Origin: Avena insularis
Lineage: Eukaryota > Streptophyta > Magnoliopsida > Poales > Poaceae
NCBI GenBank assembly: GCA_023614405.1
Contig: CM042684.1
Span: 530,952,682-531,016,681, forward strand
Length of the DNA: 64,000 bases
Reading direction: 5' to 3'
Made by a program: the position numbers and the translations under genes. The notes under the pieces were generated by a model that ran no database searches, had not been told where the DNA came from, and worked only from the letters and a program-made list of their open reading frames with translations. The first letter of the stretch is position 1. Every line of letters starts with the position of its first letter. Shown piece after piece: positions 25,057 to 41,934 of the stretch.

Positions 25057-27511
25057 ATGCTGTCTGTGAGCTCCCCGAGGGTGCACATGACCAGGCACGT
25101 CGTGGACCCGGGCCAGCTGGCCTCCTGCCGGTGCCGCTGGGGCGGCCGGACCGTCGTGCGGGCGACGGTGCACAGGCGGCGCACGCCATGTGTTTGCTTC
25201 GTGGCCACAACCAGCAAGTCAGGTTTGTGCGGCTCTTATTTCTCATCCTTTACCACAGTAGTACTACATCCTACCTGTCAGTAATAACGTTGGTTGGAGT
25301 GTGAGACTGAGTCATAGCTTTTCTCTGTGCAGGTCTTGCTGCCATCGACGTGCCGGCGGAGGCGGTTGCCAGTGCGGCGGCGACAACGAGGCTCCCTGAG
25401 CGCCTCTCCGTCTCGTCTCTGCTGGATGTCGTCTCGGACGACTTGCTGAAGCTCAACAACAATCTGAAATCGGTGAGCTTCTTGCCTAGGCCCTTGTGAA
25501 GTTTGCTCCGAATTGCTGTGTACTAGAAGATGCACTCATGTACTAGGCCTGTAGACGTACGAATGAGCAGTTTCCTTTCCTTATTTTCGGTCAGGGTTTG
25601 TTATAGATGCTCACATTGATCATGTTATGAAGTTATTACATAGGAAGTTCACAGAAACATCTGCGACAGTCCTGTTGGTATGCTTTTTTTGGTACCAACA
25701 CCATTCAGTATTGCCTTGGTCCTGAAATCGATTACAAATTCTTATATGATGTACAAAACAGAACACCTGGAAATTTAGTCCTGTCTAGAATTGGGGAAGT
25801 AGCTATGTTTGAACTTTGGATAGAAAGTCATTTTGATTGCCAAACTAACATTACTGTATTATTAATTGGTAATAAAATTACAAGGGACATGTACATTTCG
25901 GGCTAAAAGAAAATAAGCCATCATCATTTGCTATGCACAAGTGTGCACCGGTGTGCCTGTTCATTTAGAAGTGGACTCCACATGATACACAGGACTACAG
26001 TCTACAGATATGAGTAAAGACAGTTACAGCTTCCTACTGATGCATGCCGCTTAACCTGTCCTATTCATGTATTGGCTCCATAATTGATGACTTGGAGCTT
26101 AGCAACACCGCAAGTGAGTAGCTGTCTTTTTCGAGATAAGTCACCTCTGTTGGTGTAATTAAAACAACAAAGTTCAGAACATATATCAAATAGATAAATA
26201 TGCATAACAACACTAGCTTTTTATATAAGATTTTTCTAGACTAGTTCCTGCTGAGTTCATATTTTCCACAAGTAGCTGACATGGCCTCAATAGCTTATTG
26301 GTGCAGAAAATCCAGTTTTAGTTTCTGCCGCAGAACAAATTTTTGGTGCTGGTGGAAAGAGATTAAGACCAGCATTGGTTTTTCTGGTGTCCAGAGCAAC
26401 TGCAGAATTAGCTGGTTTGTCGTAAGTTCCTCTTCTTGTTGCAGCCTTGCCATTGCTGAACTTTTCTATTTGAGTTATGCACTCAGACCTTTATATATTT
26501 GCTTTCCAGGGAGCTAACCACAGAGCATCAACGCTTGGCAGAGATCATAGAGATGATTCACACTGCGAGTTTAATACATGACGATGTCATAGATGATAGT
26601 GGGATGCGAAGAGGTACGGATGTTGCTACTCGGCGATAGTTTAATAAAAAAAGCTTTCTTTCTTCCGTGTTTATTCATCATAATGTACCATTCGGTGAGG
26701 AAATAAATGAATTAAATTTTTTATTCTAAACCATGTGCAATTGTTTGCAGGGAAAGAGACCATTCATCAGCTATATGGAACACGGATAGCCGTGCTAGCT
26801 GGCGATTTTATGTTTGCACAGTCTTCTTGGTTTCTTGCAAACCTAGAAAACATCGAGGTTATAAAGCTCATCAGCCAGGTACTGAATGACTGAAGCAAGC
26901 TTCATTCTCTTCTATAAAACAACTATGTAAGATTTGCTTATAAACAATTGGTGTGGTCACAGGTGATCAAGGACTTTGCCAGCGGTGAGATAAAACAACA
27001 GTCAACTCTTTTCGATTGCGACGTCACCCTGGACGACTACCTGCTCAAGAGCTACTACAAAACCGCGTCCCTGCTCGCATCGAGCACGAGGTCCGCGGCC
27101 ATATTCAGCGGCGTCAGCACCACGATATGCGAGCAGATGTACGAGTACGGCAGGAACCTGGGGCTCTCGTTCCAGGTGGTCGACGACATCCTGGACTTCA
27201 CCCAGTCGGCCGAGCAGCTCGGCAAGCCGGCGGGCAGCGACCTAGCGAAGGGGAATCTGACGGCCCCGGTCATCTTCGCGCTGCAAGACGAGCCGGAGCT
27301 GAGGGAGCTCATCGACTCGGAGTTCAGCGACACGGGGTCGCTGGCGACGGCCATGGAGCTGGTCCACAGGGGCGGCGGGATCAGGCGGGCGCAGGAGCTC
27401 GCCAAGGAGAAGGGCGACCTGGCTCTCCAGAACCTGGAGTGCCTTCCCAGGAGCAGTTTCAGGAGCGCCCTGGAGAACATGGTGAAGTACAATCTCGAGA
27501 GGATCGACTAG
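25057..27511 (+). CDS. SPS2: solanesyl diphosphate synthase, plastid (SPS2 type)
   Basis: Six exons: 25057-25222, 25333-25472, 26294-26421, 26510-26613, 26751-26878, 26963-27511, all with GT/AG borders and matching phases, giving 404 residues (the plant family is about 400). The enzyme is a trans long-chain prenyltransferase that extends FPP or GGPP with IPP to the C45 tail of plastoquinone. Both Asp-rich substrate motifs are present: DDVIDD at 169-174 and DDILD at 296-300, with GGKRLRP near residue 122 and the KxxS/'SLIHDD' region. The first 60 residues are basic and Ser/Thr/Arg-rich with few acids, fitting a plastid transit peptide. Exon 3 starts at CTT ATT GGT; the nearby 'gtgcag' is not the acceptor, because only the earlier 'caatag' keeps the conserved IGAENP. 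I chose the first ATG because the family starts MLSVS. Identification is strong; the number 2 in the name rests on memory of the rice gene. Confidence 0.93.
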
Positions 27512-27609
27512 GGAAACAGCGTTATGTTTCGCGTCACATGTAACTGCAAGGTAAATACGTATGTACGGGTGTATGCGAAAGATCAAGCCTTTTTTTTAGT
27601 ATAACTGAT

Positions 27610-27990
27610 AGCGGTAGTTTAATTTTTTTATTATTCCAGTGGTGGAAAGAAAAAACTTGTACTTCTATTTACCATCGGAGTATGAATATGCATTAACATG
27701 CTTATGTTTATAAACCCTGATGTCAACTATAGTGTTAGCTGTTTCTTCAGTTCCGTCAGTAGATTCAGTTTCGTCAGTCCTGCCCTTACCTGTTCTCGGT
27801 TACCGTTTTCAGTTAAAGCTTAGCTCCCAGTTTCTAACACACGGTAGCTAGGCCATGGTTTGTTCGTGGGAGCATGAACACCCAGATCGTAGTCCATGTT
27901 TTCCATTCTTGTGATAATAACCTGAATAAAATTAGAAGAACTAGATTAGAAAAGCTGTGGAAGTTTTGGGCAGTGCAAAACCACATTGTT
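27610..27990 (+). repeat. SPS2 3' flank, repeat copy 1
   Basis: It starts about 100 bp after the SPS2 stop codon and probably includes 3'UTR. It is repeated at 28336-28710: both copies share 'agcggtag', 'ttccagtggNggaaagaaa', 'tttaccatcggagtatg', 'aaccctgatgtcaa' and 'agttttgggcag' in the same order. A third, short copy lies at about 30283-30362. Confidence 0.85.
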
Positions 27991-28335
27991 TTAGAGTAAA
28001 AGGGATCGCTCCTCGGCCCCATTTCATTCAAAATGAAACCACAGAGTATTTTGCCTACAAACAAGGTTCAAACCGAAAGCAAAAAGACTCAAAGCGCAGA
28101 AAGAGTTTGACCAAAAGCATCTCCAGAACAATTGCTGATGCTCTGAAACAAAGTGAGACAGCCAAGGCTCAGCTTCAGATCCTTTTTGCTTCAGGTCACC
28201 ACATGAAGCGACGGGCGACTCCTCCGGGTGTGTTATCAGGTACTCCAGCGTCACGCGCCCTTTGTGGAGATTGCCTTCCACCGTGGATGTCCAAGTACTC
28301 GAAGTTGTTGCAGATCAGTAAAACCTTGTTTGAGT

Positions 28336-28710
28336 AGCGGTAGCTTTTTTTTAATTTTATTCCAGTGGCGGAAAGAAAGAACTTGTACTTCCATTTACCA
28401 TCGGAGTATGGATATGCATTATAACATGCTTATGCTGATAAACCCTGATGTCAATTCTAGTGTTAGCTGTTTCGTCAGTACCGTCAGTAGATTCAATTTC
28501 GTCGGTCTTTGGCCGTTTTCAGTTTGCGTTTTCAGATAGAGCTTAGCTCCAAGTTTCTAACAATTAACAAACGGTAGTGAGGTCATGATCTGTTCGCACG
28601 AACACCCGGATCATGGGCGACACATTCCATTCTTGTAACCTGAATAAACGGAGAAGAACACGAGCATAAAAGTTGTGCAAGTTTTGGGCAGCCCAAAACC
28701 GCTCTTGGGT
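28336..28710 (+). repeat. SPS2 3' flank, repeat copy 2
   Basis: A direct, clearly diverged copy of 27610-27990, separated by about 345 bp. The intervening segment (27991-28335) has one open frame on the plus strand, but I do not recognise a protein in it. Confidence 0.85.
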
Positions 28711-28799
28711 TTATTCCCAATTCAATCGACCTAACAAGACAAAAGCGCTGCCGTGGCAGCCAAATCCTAGAGCCCGAGTCAGCCGGCTCCTCATCTCCA

Positions 28800-29580
28800 T
28801 ACCAGCCTGGCTGGTCTAGGTGATGATGTTGTCATTGCTAGCTCTAGTCCTGCTGCTATAGATCGCTTGGTATGGTACATGTATGAAAATTTTCCTATCA
28901 AAGATCTTGGTGTGCTCGAGTACTTCTTTCGACTTGAAGCGGGGGATGACATTTACTCGACTCATAAGTATGCACTTGATTTTCTTCATCGTGTCAGCAT
29001 GGAGAATTGCAAGTCCACTTCAACTCCACTAGTGGCTATGGAGTACTTATACCGTGATTCTAGTTCACCATTGGGTACCGAAGATTTTTTCCTATACCGC
29101 AACATCGTTGTTGGCCTTCAGTAGTTAACACTCATACGTCCAAATATTTTATTTGCAGTCAATAAGGTGTGTCAGTTCCTCAGCCTACCGAGGTACATTG
29201 GAAAGTGGTTAATAAGCGTATTCTACTGTATGTCAAAGGGATGTTGAACACTGGCTTGACTATTCACACGTCTCCTTCTGTGGGCATTGGCATATTTACA
29301 AATGATGATTGGGATGGATGTGTTGATGATCGTCGCTCCACTAGAGGTTTTGAAGTCTTTGTTGGACCAAACCTTGTTTCATGGAGTTCGAAGAAACAAC
29401 CTACTGTCTCGAGGTCCTAGCAAAGAGAGCTGGTGAAGCTATGTGGGCTGATTCTTTGCTCAAAGAACTTGGCATTTCTCAACAACGAGTATCCATTTTT
29501 TGGTGTGATAATCTAGGGCATGGCTACTTATCTGATAGCAAATCCGGTATTTCATGCTCTTACTACGCACGCTGAGATCG
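28800..29580 (+). pseudogene. copia RT/RNase H remnant
   Basis: Plus-strand pieces read 'DDVVIASSSPAAIDRLVW', 'FPIKDLGVLEYFFRLEA', '[18 protein letters not shown]' and '[20 protein letters not shown]' with '[20 protein letters not shown]'. These are the C-terminal RT and RNase H blocks of a copia element of a different lineage from the one at 11-15 kb. Stops and frameshifts occur near 29125, 29200 and 29418. The 5' two thirds of pol, gag and the 5' LTR are absent. Confidence 0.85.
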
Positions 29581-29729
29581 ATTTTTATTTTGTGTGTGAG
29601 TGAGTCGCCGATGGTGCTTTGGAGGTGAGCTTTTATCTCTTGCGATGATTACAAAACCAGCCACATGACAGATATTAGACTGATTGAGGACCAATCTAAA
29701 TCTTGTATGTACTGGTATAGATTGAGGGA

Positions 29730-30282
29730 TGTATTAGAATTAGAATCATAACGTATACAGTGTTTGTCCATCATGTGTGTTGTACGTGTATTGTAACCAT
29801 GTACCCTCTCGTTGCATATAATAAAGAGAATACGGGTGAAGGCTTTACCCCACGCCGAAACCCTAATCCTGTTTCTTGACTCTGGCCACCCGGCAGCCGA
29901 GCAAGGGACGGGATCGTTGCAGCCCAACACTGAGCTTCGCCGACTAGGTACGTTGTCGCCATGGGCAGCGAAGAGCTCTACCTTGGCCCGGCGGCCTGCT
30001 ATGCGCGAGGAGAAGGATACGTCACATGAAGCAGTTTGAGAAGTGGCCTGGCCTTGAGAACATGGTCTAAGTATAGTCTTGGCCTCTCCGAGGACCAGAC
30101 AAACAACAGCTTGCGCTGTAATCCATCTTGCGTGCCAGTCGGTCAGTATCATGTCAATTTACTACATAGTAGATGACTGATGCAAGACCACAAGCGACAG
30201 CACTGGCGCCATGTGTATACTAGTACATGCATACCGTAGCTTTGTATTCTGCATCTCATGTAGTAGCTTTGAATTATTTCTT
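29730..30282 (+). repeat. probable 3' LTR remnant of the copia fragment
   Basis: A purine tract 'attgagggatg' is followed by TGTATTAGAATTAG, the expected PPT/LTR junction about 150 bp after the RNase H region. 'cgttgcatataataaagag' is a plausible polyadenylation region. The right end of the LTR is not defined; the third SPS2 3'-flank copy starts at about 30283. Confidence 0.45.
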
Positions 30283-30362
30283 CTTCCGGCGGTAACTAAT
30301 AAAGAATAATCTTGTAATTCTGTTTACCATCTCTGAGTATGAATGCGAATTGACATGCTCAA
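30283..30362 (+). repeat. SPS2 3' flank, short repeat copy 3
   Basis: 'cttccggcggtaac', 'cttgtaattctgtttaccat', 'ctgagtatgaatgcgaatt' and 'gacatgct' match in order the central part of the copies at 27640-27710 and 28363-28435. About 80 bp is alignable by eye. Confidence 0.6.
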
Positions 30363-31563
30363 TTATAGGCAGTGTAGTACACCGTAGAGATCCCCTGCTG
30401 CATCCTGGGTTGTTGAGACGTGCATCGATATACTTGTATATTTCTCTACCTTTAATCCTCTCTTTTTGTCTAATAATAATGCATTGTTTTCTGGTGGAGA
30501 ACAAGGCAGAAGGGAGTGAAGTAGGAGTAGGTGGCCGGCTGGGATGGATGGATCCAGACCAGTTGAGCAGAGATGAAGAAACACCACGCGAGTTTTCGTC
30601 GGTGGCAGAAGCTTCTGCGCTCTTTACACTTCGAATAAATGCTCTCTCTCTCTATTTTTTTTGTTCTTTATTTATAGTACTATTAAAAAATAGACCACGC
30701 AAGTGTTGCTCTCACATTCGCACTGCCTAACAACAACAAAAAAAAAGCCCCCGATCACGTAGTGGTCGCTAGGGTACTATTAGTATTTTCCAACTGCGGC
30801 TCCGTCGGTGGTGCTAATTTAATTGATTAATGCATATACCAGTACTACTCCATGCTAGTTTAGGAGGGGGTAGTGGTACGACTTGGTGACGGATCTGAAT
30901 AATTGGCCATTTGTTAATGACGATACCGATGAACATGGGAATGCTGCGATCGACGCTGTACCTTGAATACCTGCATCGGGCAGTAAAAATCGGTGGAGGT
31001 ATCCAATAGTAGTACATACCAGTATTTACTTATATTTATCCTCCTAACATGTGGCGTACGTTTCTGACGGTGTGGCATGTGGCGTACGTGGAGCTGTCGC
31101 GTGGTAGTAGTACATTGCTGAGAATAATTAGAAATTAACCTACTACGTAGCTCCGTTCGCGTTGGGTAGATAGATATATCCATCTCCAATTCACCTCACC
31201 TCACCGGCCGTGCGTGCGTGCACTCGTAGCTGGTAGTGGTAGGCTACTGTCCCTGTCCGGGCGATAGCAGGTCCGACGACGGTGGCTTGAAGGCAGGCCA
31301 ACGATGGCCTCCTCGATTTACATATTGGTTGGCGTTTCAATTCTGTCACTCACGGATGGATGGACGGATGGATTACCCGCCACCTAATTTATCCCCCAGA
31401 GACCGATCGACCGTACGTGCTGAAAAAGCCACATACGTACAAGACCGACCAACCCCCGATTAACCTACTGCGATCGTCGCGAGGCTTGCGCTTCCACGTT
31501 CTTTGCCTACTCTTTGTGCATCCAGGTTAAGTGGGAAGTCACCCTAAGCATGCCACACAAATT
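30363..31563. other. intergenic, no gene recognised
   Basis: Mixed-composition DNA with short ORFs lacking domains. The 'gatggatggacggatggat' stretch at about 31355 is a short simple repeat. Confidence 0.4.
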
Positions 31564-32683
31564 AATGACTTTTCTAATGTAAAAAAGATCCCTATGAGTT
31601 CAACCAATTTAAAAATCCGTATGAAAACCGTATACGTACATCGTTTCCCTATTTTGTTAACTTGTTGTTTGTTACATATAATTAAGGGACGTCATTTTCT
31701 CGGTATATCATATGTTTTTTTCTACTTACCAACATATTTCTCTAAACATAATTACCTACCTACTTATGAATTGCTAAGATGACAATACATAGATAATGCA
31801 TTGCCTTATCTAGTACTAGTATATCTTCTTAAGACGAACATGCAAATAGATGCATGGGTGTACACATATAGGGTAATTTTCGCGCTGAATCCTTTTCCGA
31901 ATCCGTTTTAAAATGTTTCCTATCCGATTTGACTGAAGGAATCCAATAGATGAGGATATTTGATTCCAAAGTAATCACCTGGATATAGTGTAGAAAACTA
32001 CATGGAATGATAGCATGCAGATATGGATAATCCGAAAATTAATTAGCATTATCCGACGATTTCAAACCGGATTACCCATTTTTTTACTTTAAAAGCCAAG
32101 GTCAATGTGACACTATAGTACTCTCTCCGTTTCAAAATATAAGATGTTTTAACTTTATGAAAACAGTGTATCTAGACCACTTTTAGTGTATACGTCACTT
32201 TCAAAAAAATGACTTTTCCAATGTAAAAAAATCCGTATGGGTTAAACCAATCTTAAAATCGCATGAAAACCGTAAACGTAATCGTTTTCTATTTTATTAA
32301 CTTGTTGTTTTTTCTCAGTATATCATATTTTTTTACTCACCAGCATATTTCTCTAAACATATATAATTATCTACTAATTAATTGATAAGATGACAATATA
32401 ATGATAATGCATTGCCTTATCTATCTTTTTCTAAGAACATGCAAATAGATGCATGGGCGTACACAGATAGTTCGCGTTGAATCCTGTTCCGAATTCGTCT
32501 TAAAATGTTTTCATACCCGATTTGAAAGGAATCCAATAGATAAGGATATTTGATCCGAAGTAATACCCGGATATACTGTGGGATACTACAGGAAATAGCA
32601 TGTAGATATGGATAATCCGAAAATTAATTAGCATTATCCATATTTTTTCCTTCAAAAGCCAAGGTCAATGTAACACTATAGTA
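31564..32683. repeat. tandem duplication, two ~0.5-kb units
   Basis: Unit 1 (31564-32120) and unit 2 (about 32209-32683) share, in order, 'aatgacttttNNaatgtaaa', 'taacttgttgttt', 'ttctctaaacata', 'tgcaaatagatgcatggg', 'ggaatccaatagat' and 'gatatggataatccgaaaat', and both end 'caatgtNacactatagta'. Between the units lies half a Stowaway element (32119-32202). A weak third trace ('taacttgttgtttgtt') is at about 33021. Confidence 0.85.
32119..32202. repeat. truncated Stowaway MITE
   Basis: TACTCTCTCCGTTTCAAAA with 'ataagatgttttaac' is a Stowaway left half; the right terminus is missing and unit 2 of the tandem duplication follows. Confidence 0.7.
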
Positions 32684-32775
32684 ATTGTTAAGTAACCAAG
32701 TTCATACCGCGAGCATGCCTACCTGTAAATTTGTACTACCGACGGTGTGATGGCTCAACATCCGATTTATATCTA

Positions 32776-32967
32776 GCGGCGGAGGCAAAAAATAAGTTTG
32801 AGGGGGCCAATCAATCTTTTGTGCCTCTTGCAAATTGTTAGAAAGGGCCGAAATACAGAATTTTAGAGGATTTCAGACGTTTTGTGTAAGAAAATAAGGG
32901 GTGTATTAACAAAAATTTGCATGCTAGGGGGGCCAGGGCCCCTGCTGGTCTCCCTGTCTCCGTCGCC
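32776..32967. repeat. MITE flanked by an 11-bp direct repeat
   Basis: ATTTATATCTA occurs at 32765-32775 and 32968-32978. The enclosed ends are inverted: GCGGCGGAGGCA at the left versus GCGACGGAGACA read from the right (10 of 12 match, after one extra G). The body has 'gggggggccagggcccc'-type sequence. The long target repeat suggests a Mutator-type element (9-bp TSD) rather than Stowaway or Harbinger. Confidence 0.6.
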
Positions 32968-33122
32968 ATTTATATCTATAGCGTTTCATGAAGCTTGATA
33001 GTAAATCATTTCTCTATTTCGGTAACTTGTTGTTTGTTGCAGGGCTTAAATTGTTTTATTTTGCGAGAAAGAAAGGTTAAATCCTTAAAAAATGCTGGAG
33101 ATATATATAATTATGTACCGAC

Positions 33123-33289
33123 TGTTAGAGTATATTACGGTTTGGCAATATTAGGTAGTTTCGTATTGTAATCTAAGTCTATCTCTATTAGGCTTCTTGT
33201 CCCACAAGTCTTCTAGTACTATATAAACAACCTAAGGACTCACGATGTAATCACCTCTTACAATATCAACACAATCTCTACTTCCGCAA
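33123..33289 (+). repeat. left LTR of TRIM-like element
   Basis: TG...CA bordered, with 'ctatataaac' as possible TATA box at about 33220 and 'tcttttatggtatcagaac' (PBS included) immediately downstream. Confidence 0.7.
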
Positions 33290-34452
33290 TCTTTTATGGT
33301 ATCAGAACGGTTCGCTCCGCCTAGGGTTTAGCCACTGCTTCCGCGTGCTGCCCCCGGCGAGATCGAGCTCCATGATCTCTGCCGGGGGCACCAAATCGGT
33401 TTAGTAGTTTTAGCAAATTTCTTTTTCCTATTAGATCTATTTTTCTTTTAGCCATCAAAAGCATCGTCGACAGCCGCATGTCATCATCGCGCGCCTCTAC
33501 TTCAACCTCGGCGTCGACTCAACTTCGGCAAATCATCATCAACGATCGTGACAAGGAGGCTCCGCGCGACGCCCCAAGGGACACCTTCACGCGCTGCGTC
33601 GGCTGCTCCGTCCTCACGTCGTCTCCACGTCGGCCCGTCTTCGCCAACATCTACCGGGACGCATGTCCCTGAGTACGCGCCTCGCCGTCAACAAAGCGAT
33701 GCATCTTCATCACCCGTGGTCATCATCGCCGACAACCATCTACACCAACAACATAGCCACATCGCCGCCGCTACCACTGATCGTGGTCATCGTCAACGCC
33801 AACAAGTTCTTCTCCACGAGCGACGCCGCGCTCACACAAGCGGAAAATACGGGTCTAAATCCCCGAAATCAACTACCGCTACAGCAAATCTCCATCAACA
33901 ACTACTTCTTCGTCTTCGTCCACCACGACCTCGCCGCCAGAGTCACAGTCTAATTTTTTTACTTAATCAATTTTCTTCTTGCAACTACTTCATCTACTCT
34001 GACAAATCGGCGGACAACTTGTACGCACTGACCGTTCACGGAGAATTTCTTTGCTGCTCCCTCCGGCTCTGGCTCGCATGGCTCGTGATGGTCCCTGTCT
34101 TAGCACGTCCGGTATTTGCACCGTGCCGCGGCGCTCATGAGTTTGGCAAGCTCGACAAGGCGGGTCGCCTACCCTGACTACTCTGGATCCAACTACATCT
34201 ACGTCAACTACTACGGCGAATTCTCCAGACTCAACAACGACATCGACCACAACACAACAACATCATCGACTTCATCAATGGCGACAACTTTCCCAAAGGC
34301 ACCATCGACCACAACTACAGCGCCCTCACTCCCGACTACATCGACATCGGCATCCTCTCCAGTCCGCGACTTCAGATTATGCTCTAGTCGGACCATCCGC
34401 AACACTCCTGCTGTTTGCGTCATTACCGATCCGACTGCGGGAGGAGGGGTGG

Positions 34453-34507
34453 TGTTAGAGTATATTACGGTTTGGCAATATTAGGTAGTTTCATATTGTA
34501 ATGTAAG
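34453..34507 (+). repeat. right LTR fragment of TRIM-like element
   Basis: It matches the first 55 bp of the left LTR almost perfectly (one visible substitution in 'ttcNtattgtaat') and then diverges abruptly. Confidence 0.75.
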
Positions 34508-35314
34508 TCCGAGCAAAATACGATCTGATCTATTTACACATATTTTTTGCATTATTACAATGCCCGCAAAAAAAGATAGGTTTAAAAAGATGATTACAGT
34601 GACCATTGCGAGGCAACGTGACAAGTTGAGTACCAACCATGAACCATGTATTTTACTCGTGAACTCCAGCGTCACCGTAATGGTGTGGCTAGCAGAGAAG
34701 CAGGATCACGTGACGTGCATGTGCGTGAAGGTGTGGAGGGTCTGTCTCGGACTCTCCTGGTCGTAAAACTCCAGCAAAAGTGACAGTTTTCCATATATTT
34801 GAAATCCAATCGGAGAGCACTAGGAGAGGTGAGCGGTGGTTGACGACGCGGATCGGACGGCCCGGGGAGGCGCGTGGGCCCACCGGCAGATTCCGATGCC
34901 CAGCCCCAGCGTAACGCATAAGAAGAGGAAAGCAGAGGGAGCAAGACGGGAACAAATCCATCCCTGTACATTTAACGGCAAGTCGGCAGGCAAAGCCACG
35001 GCCACCACCAACGCACGGAAACCCACCTCCCCCTCCGATTCCCTCTCACCCGGCGCCCACGCGAGATCGTGGGAGGCCCTGATCCGTCCATCACCCGGCG
35101 CGGCTCTCGCTCGCCGGCCCGCGGGTTCGTCTCGGCTTGCCGCGCGGGGTGTGGATTTGGGGCGGGCCAGTCGCGAACGCCGTGCCGCCGCGCCGCGTAG
35201 GGTTTCGGCGATCGGGAGGCGGGGCTGAGGTCGAGCGCCGCCCGGTTAGCGAGGGGACGGGCGTCTGGAGCGGCTTCGGTTCCGCGGGGAGATCGACCCA
35301 TCCGGGAATCCGGA

Positions 35315-40685
<5,371 letters not shown>

Positions 40686-41253
40686 CAGCTAGCGTCTGAA
40701 AATTGGGCTTTGGAGTTTGTGAATCCGGTGCTTGGCTGGCTGAAGCTGCTGCCCGGCTGCCCCTGGTGCCTGGCGTAGTAAACGGATGGCGAAATCTGGT
40801 CTGAAATAATCTGGACGAGAGGGATGCGGGTGATCTCAGGCAGCTTCCATCTCCTCTCTAGGCTTTAGTGCTTTATACACTAGACAGAGATGGTGTTCGT
40901 CTCTGTACCCACCCATGGGGTTAGTCACATGAGTTATTTAGGTGAAATTTTACCTGGTTAGCGCCTGTTTGGAAACGGGCAGTCCAAATCGAAGATAACT
41001 TGGTACTATCTTCGACAGATTAATTGAAGAGATGGTCCATTGATCATAATATGATTGATTCATATCATATATACTAGTAATATATACTTACCTATATTTG
41101 AATGTCCTTCTTGCATCTCGTCTCTAGGATTACACAACGGAATAGCCAGACGGAGATGGGGCCTCCGGCCCTGATTTCATTCACGTTAAACCGAAATGTA
41201 CAATGTTTTACATTAACCATCATCCCCTCCATAGACTTGTAAGCTGACTCTTA
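40686..41253 (+). other. MAPK 3' flank
   Basis: Probable 3'UTR followed by AT-rich intergenic DNA. No gene is seen. 'gcgcctgtttggaaacgggc' at about 40961 resembles a MITE terminus, but no partner was found. Confidence 0.4.
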
Positions 41254-41540
41254 GGGGGTGTTTGGTTCCCCGCCACAATTCCAATGTTTGGCAGTTTGGT
41301 ATACGGTTGTTTTTTTGCCACACTTTGGCCATTTCGGTATGTTCTGTTTTTTTGTCACAATTTGGCTTGCCACGCCAATATGGCTTAGTCTAGCAACCAT
41401 ACATGAAGCATGGCATGCTGAAGGTGCCGCACTGAACGGTTGCTTTCCGGTGCTCGTGTTAGCAATGGTAAAACGAATTCGATCTGATCTTGGTGAGTTG
41501 GAGCTGTTGTTTTCCACACTTTTGTCTGAATTTTGACTAA
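41254..41540. repeat. truncated Tourist/Harbinger-like MITE
   Basis: 'ttagggggtgtttggttccc' is a classic grass Tourist/Harbinger left end. The following sequence has no inverted copy (ggaaccaaacaccc) before the next gene, so the right end is missing. Confidence 0.45.
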
Positions 41541-41883
41541 CTAGCGCCTCTGCTTAGTAGCTGTCACTCGTCGGAGAGACGCTGCATCGATGATTTCGAT
41601 GATGATGACGACGACAATGCACAAAACACTACAGCCAGCTGCTTCATCTGTACGTATGTAGTAACTCGCATCGAGCAAGGCACATTGACGTAGGCCGTCT
41701 CGCCACTCGCCTATGTGGTCCATATAGTATCTAAATGAAACGAAACTTTTCCAGAATACTGAATTGCTAGATTTTTTTTTCAATTTTTCCTGGACAGTTT
41801 GAATTTTAAGTTTTGGATCTTGCGCGGAGGGTGCTCACATAGACAGAGTCACTGAAGCTCTGTCCCAAAATACTATGGCCAGG

Positions 41884-41890
41884 CTATATA
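41884..41890 (+). promoter_or_regulatory. TATA box of SCPL copy 1
   Basis: CTATATA lies 45 bases before the ATG at 41935, at a spacing that would place transcription start near 41915. This argues against the upstream in-frame ATG at 41875 as translation start. Confidence 0.5.
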
Positions 41891-41934
41891 CAGAGAAGCC
41901 GCATCGAGACAAGGCACGGTGCCGGACTGACGCC

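Larger units (their letters stand above)
33123..34507 (+). mobile_element. small non-autonomous LTR retrotransposon (TRIM-like)
   Basis: The left LTR (33123-33289, about 167 bp) starts TGTTAGAGTATATTACGG and is followed by a PBS, TGGTATCAGAAC, at 33297-33308. The same start recurs at 34453 after a purine tract (GGGAGGAGGGGTGG), which marks the right LTR; only about 55 bp of that LTR survive. The internal 1.16 kb has several overlapping open frames rich in Ser, Thr and Pro but no gag or pol domain. The size and tRNA-Met PBS fit a non-autonomous copia-derived element. Confidence 0.75.

Noticed and set aside
24582..25304. 240-codon ORF upstream of and across SPS2 exon 1
   Set aside because: It is in a different frame from SPS2 and is Pro/Ser-rich leader sequence; the ATG at 25057 opens the SPS2 frame.
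27957..28337. 126-codon ORF between the SPS2 3'-flank repeats
   Set aside because: No recognisable domain; a faint LRR-like reading on the opposite strand was too weak to call.
41875..41934. Upstream in-frame ATG for SCPL copy 1
   Set aside because: It overlaps the TATA box and would put a charged stretch before the signal peptide.
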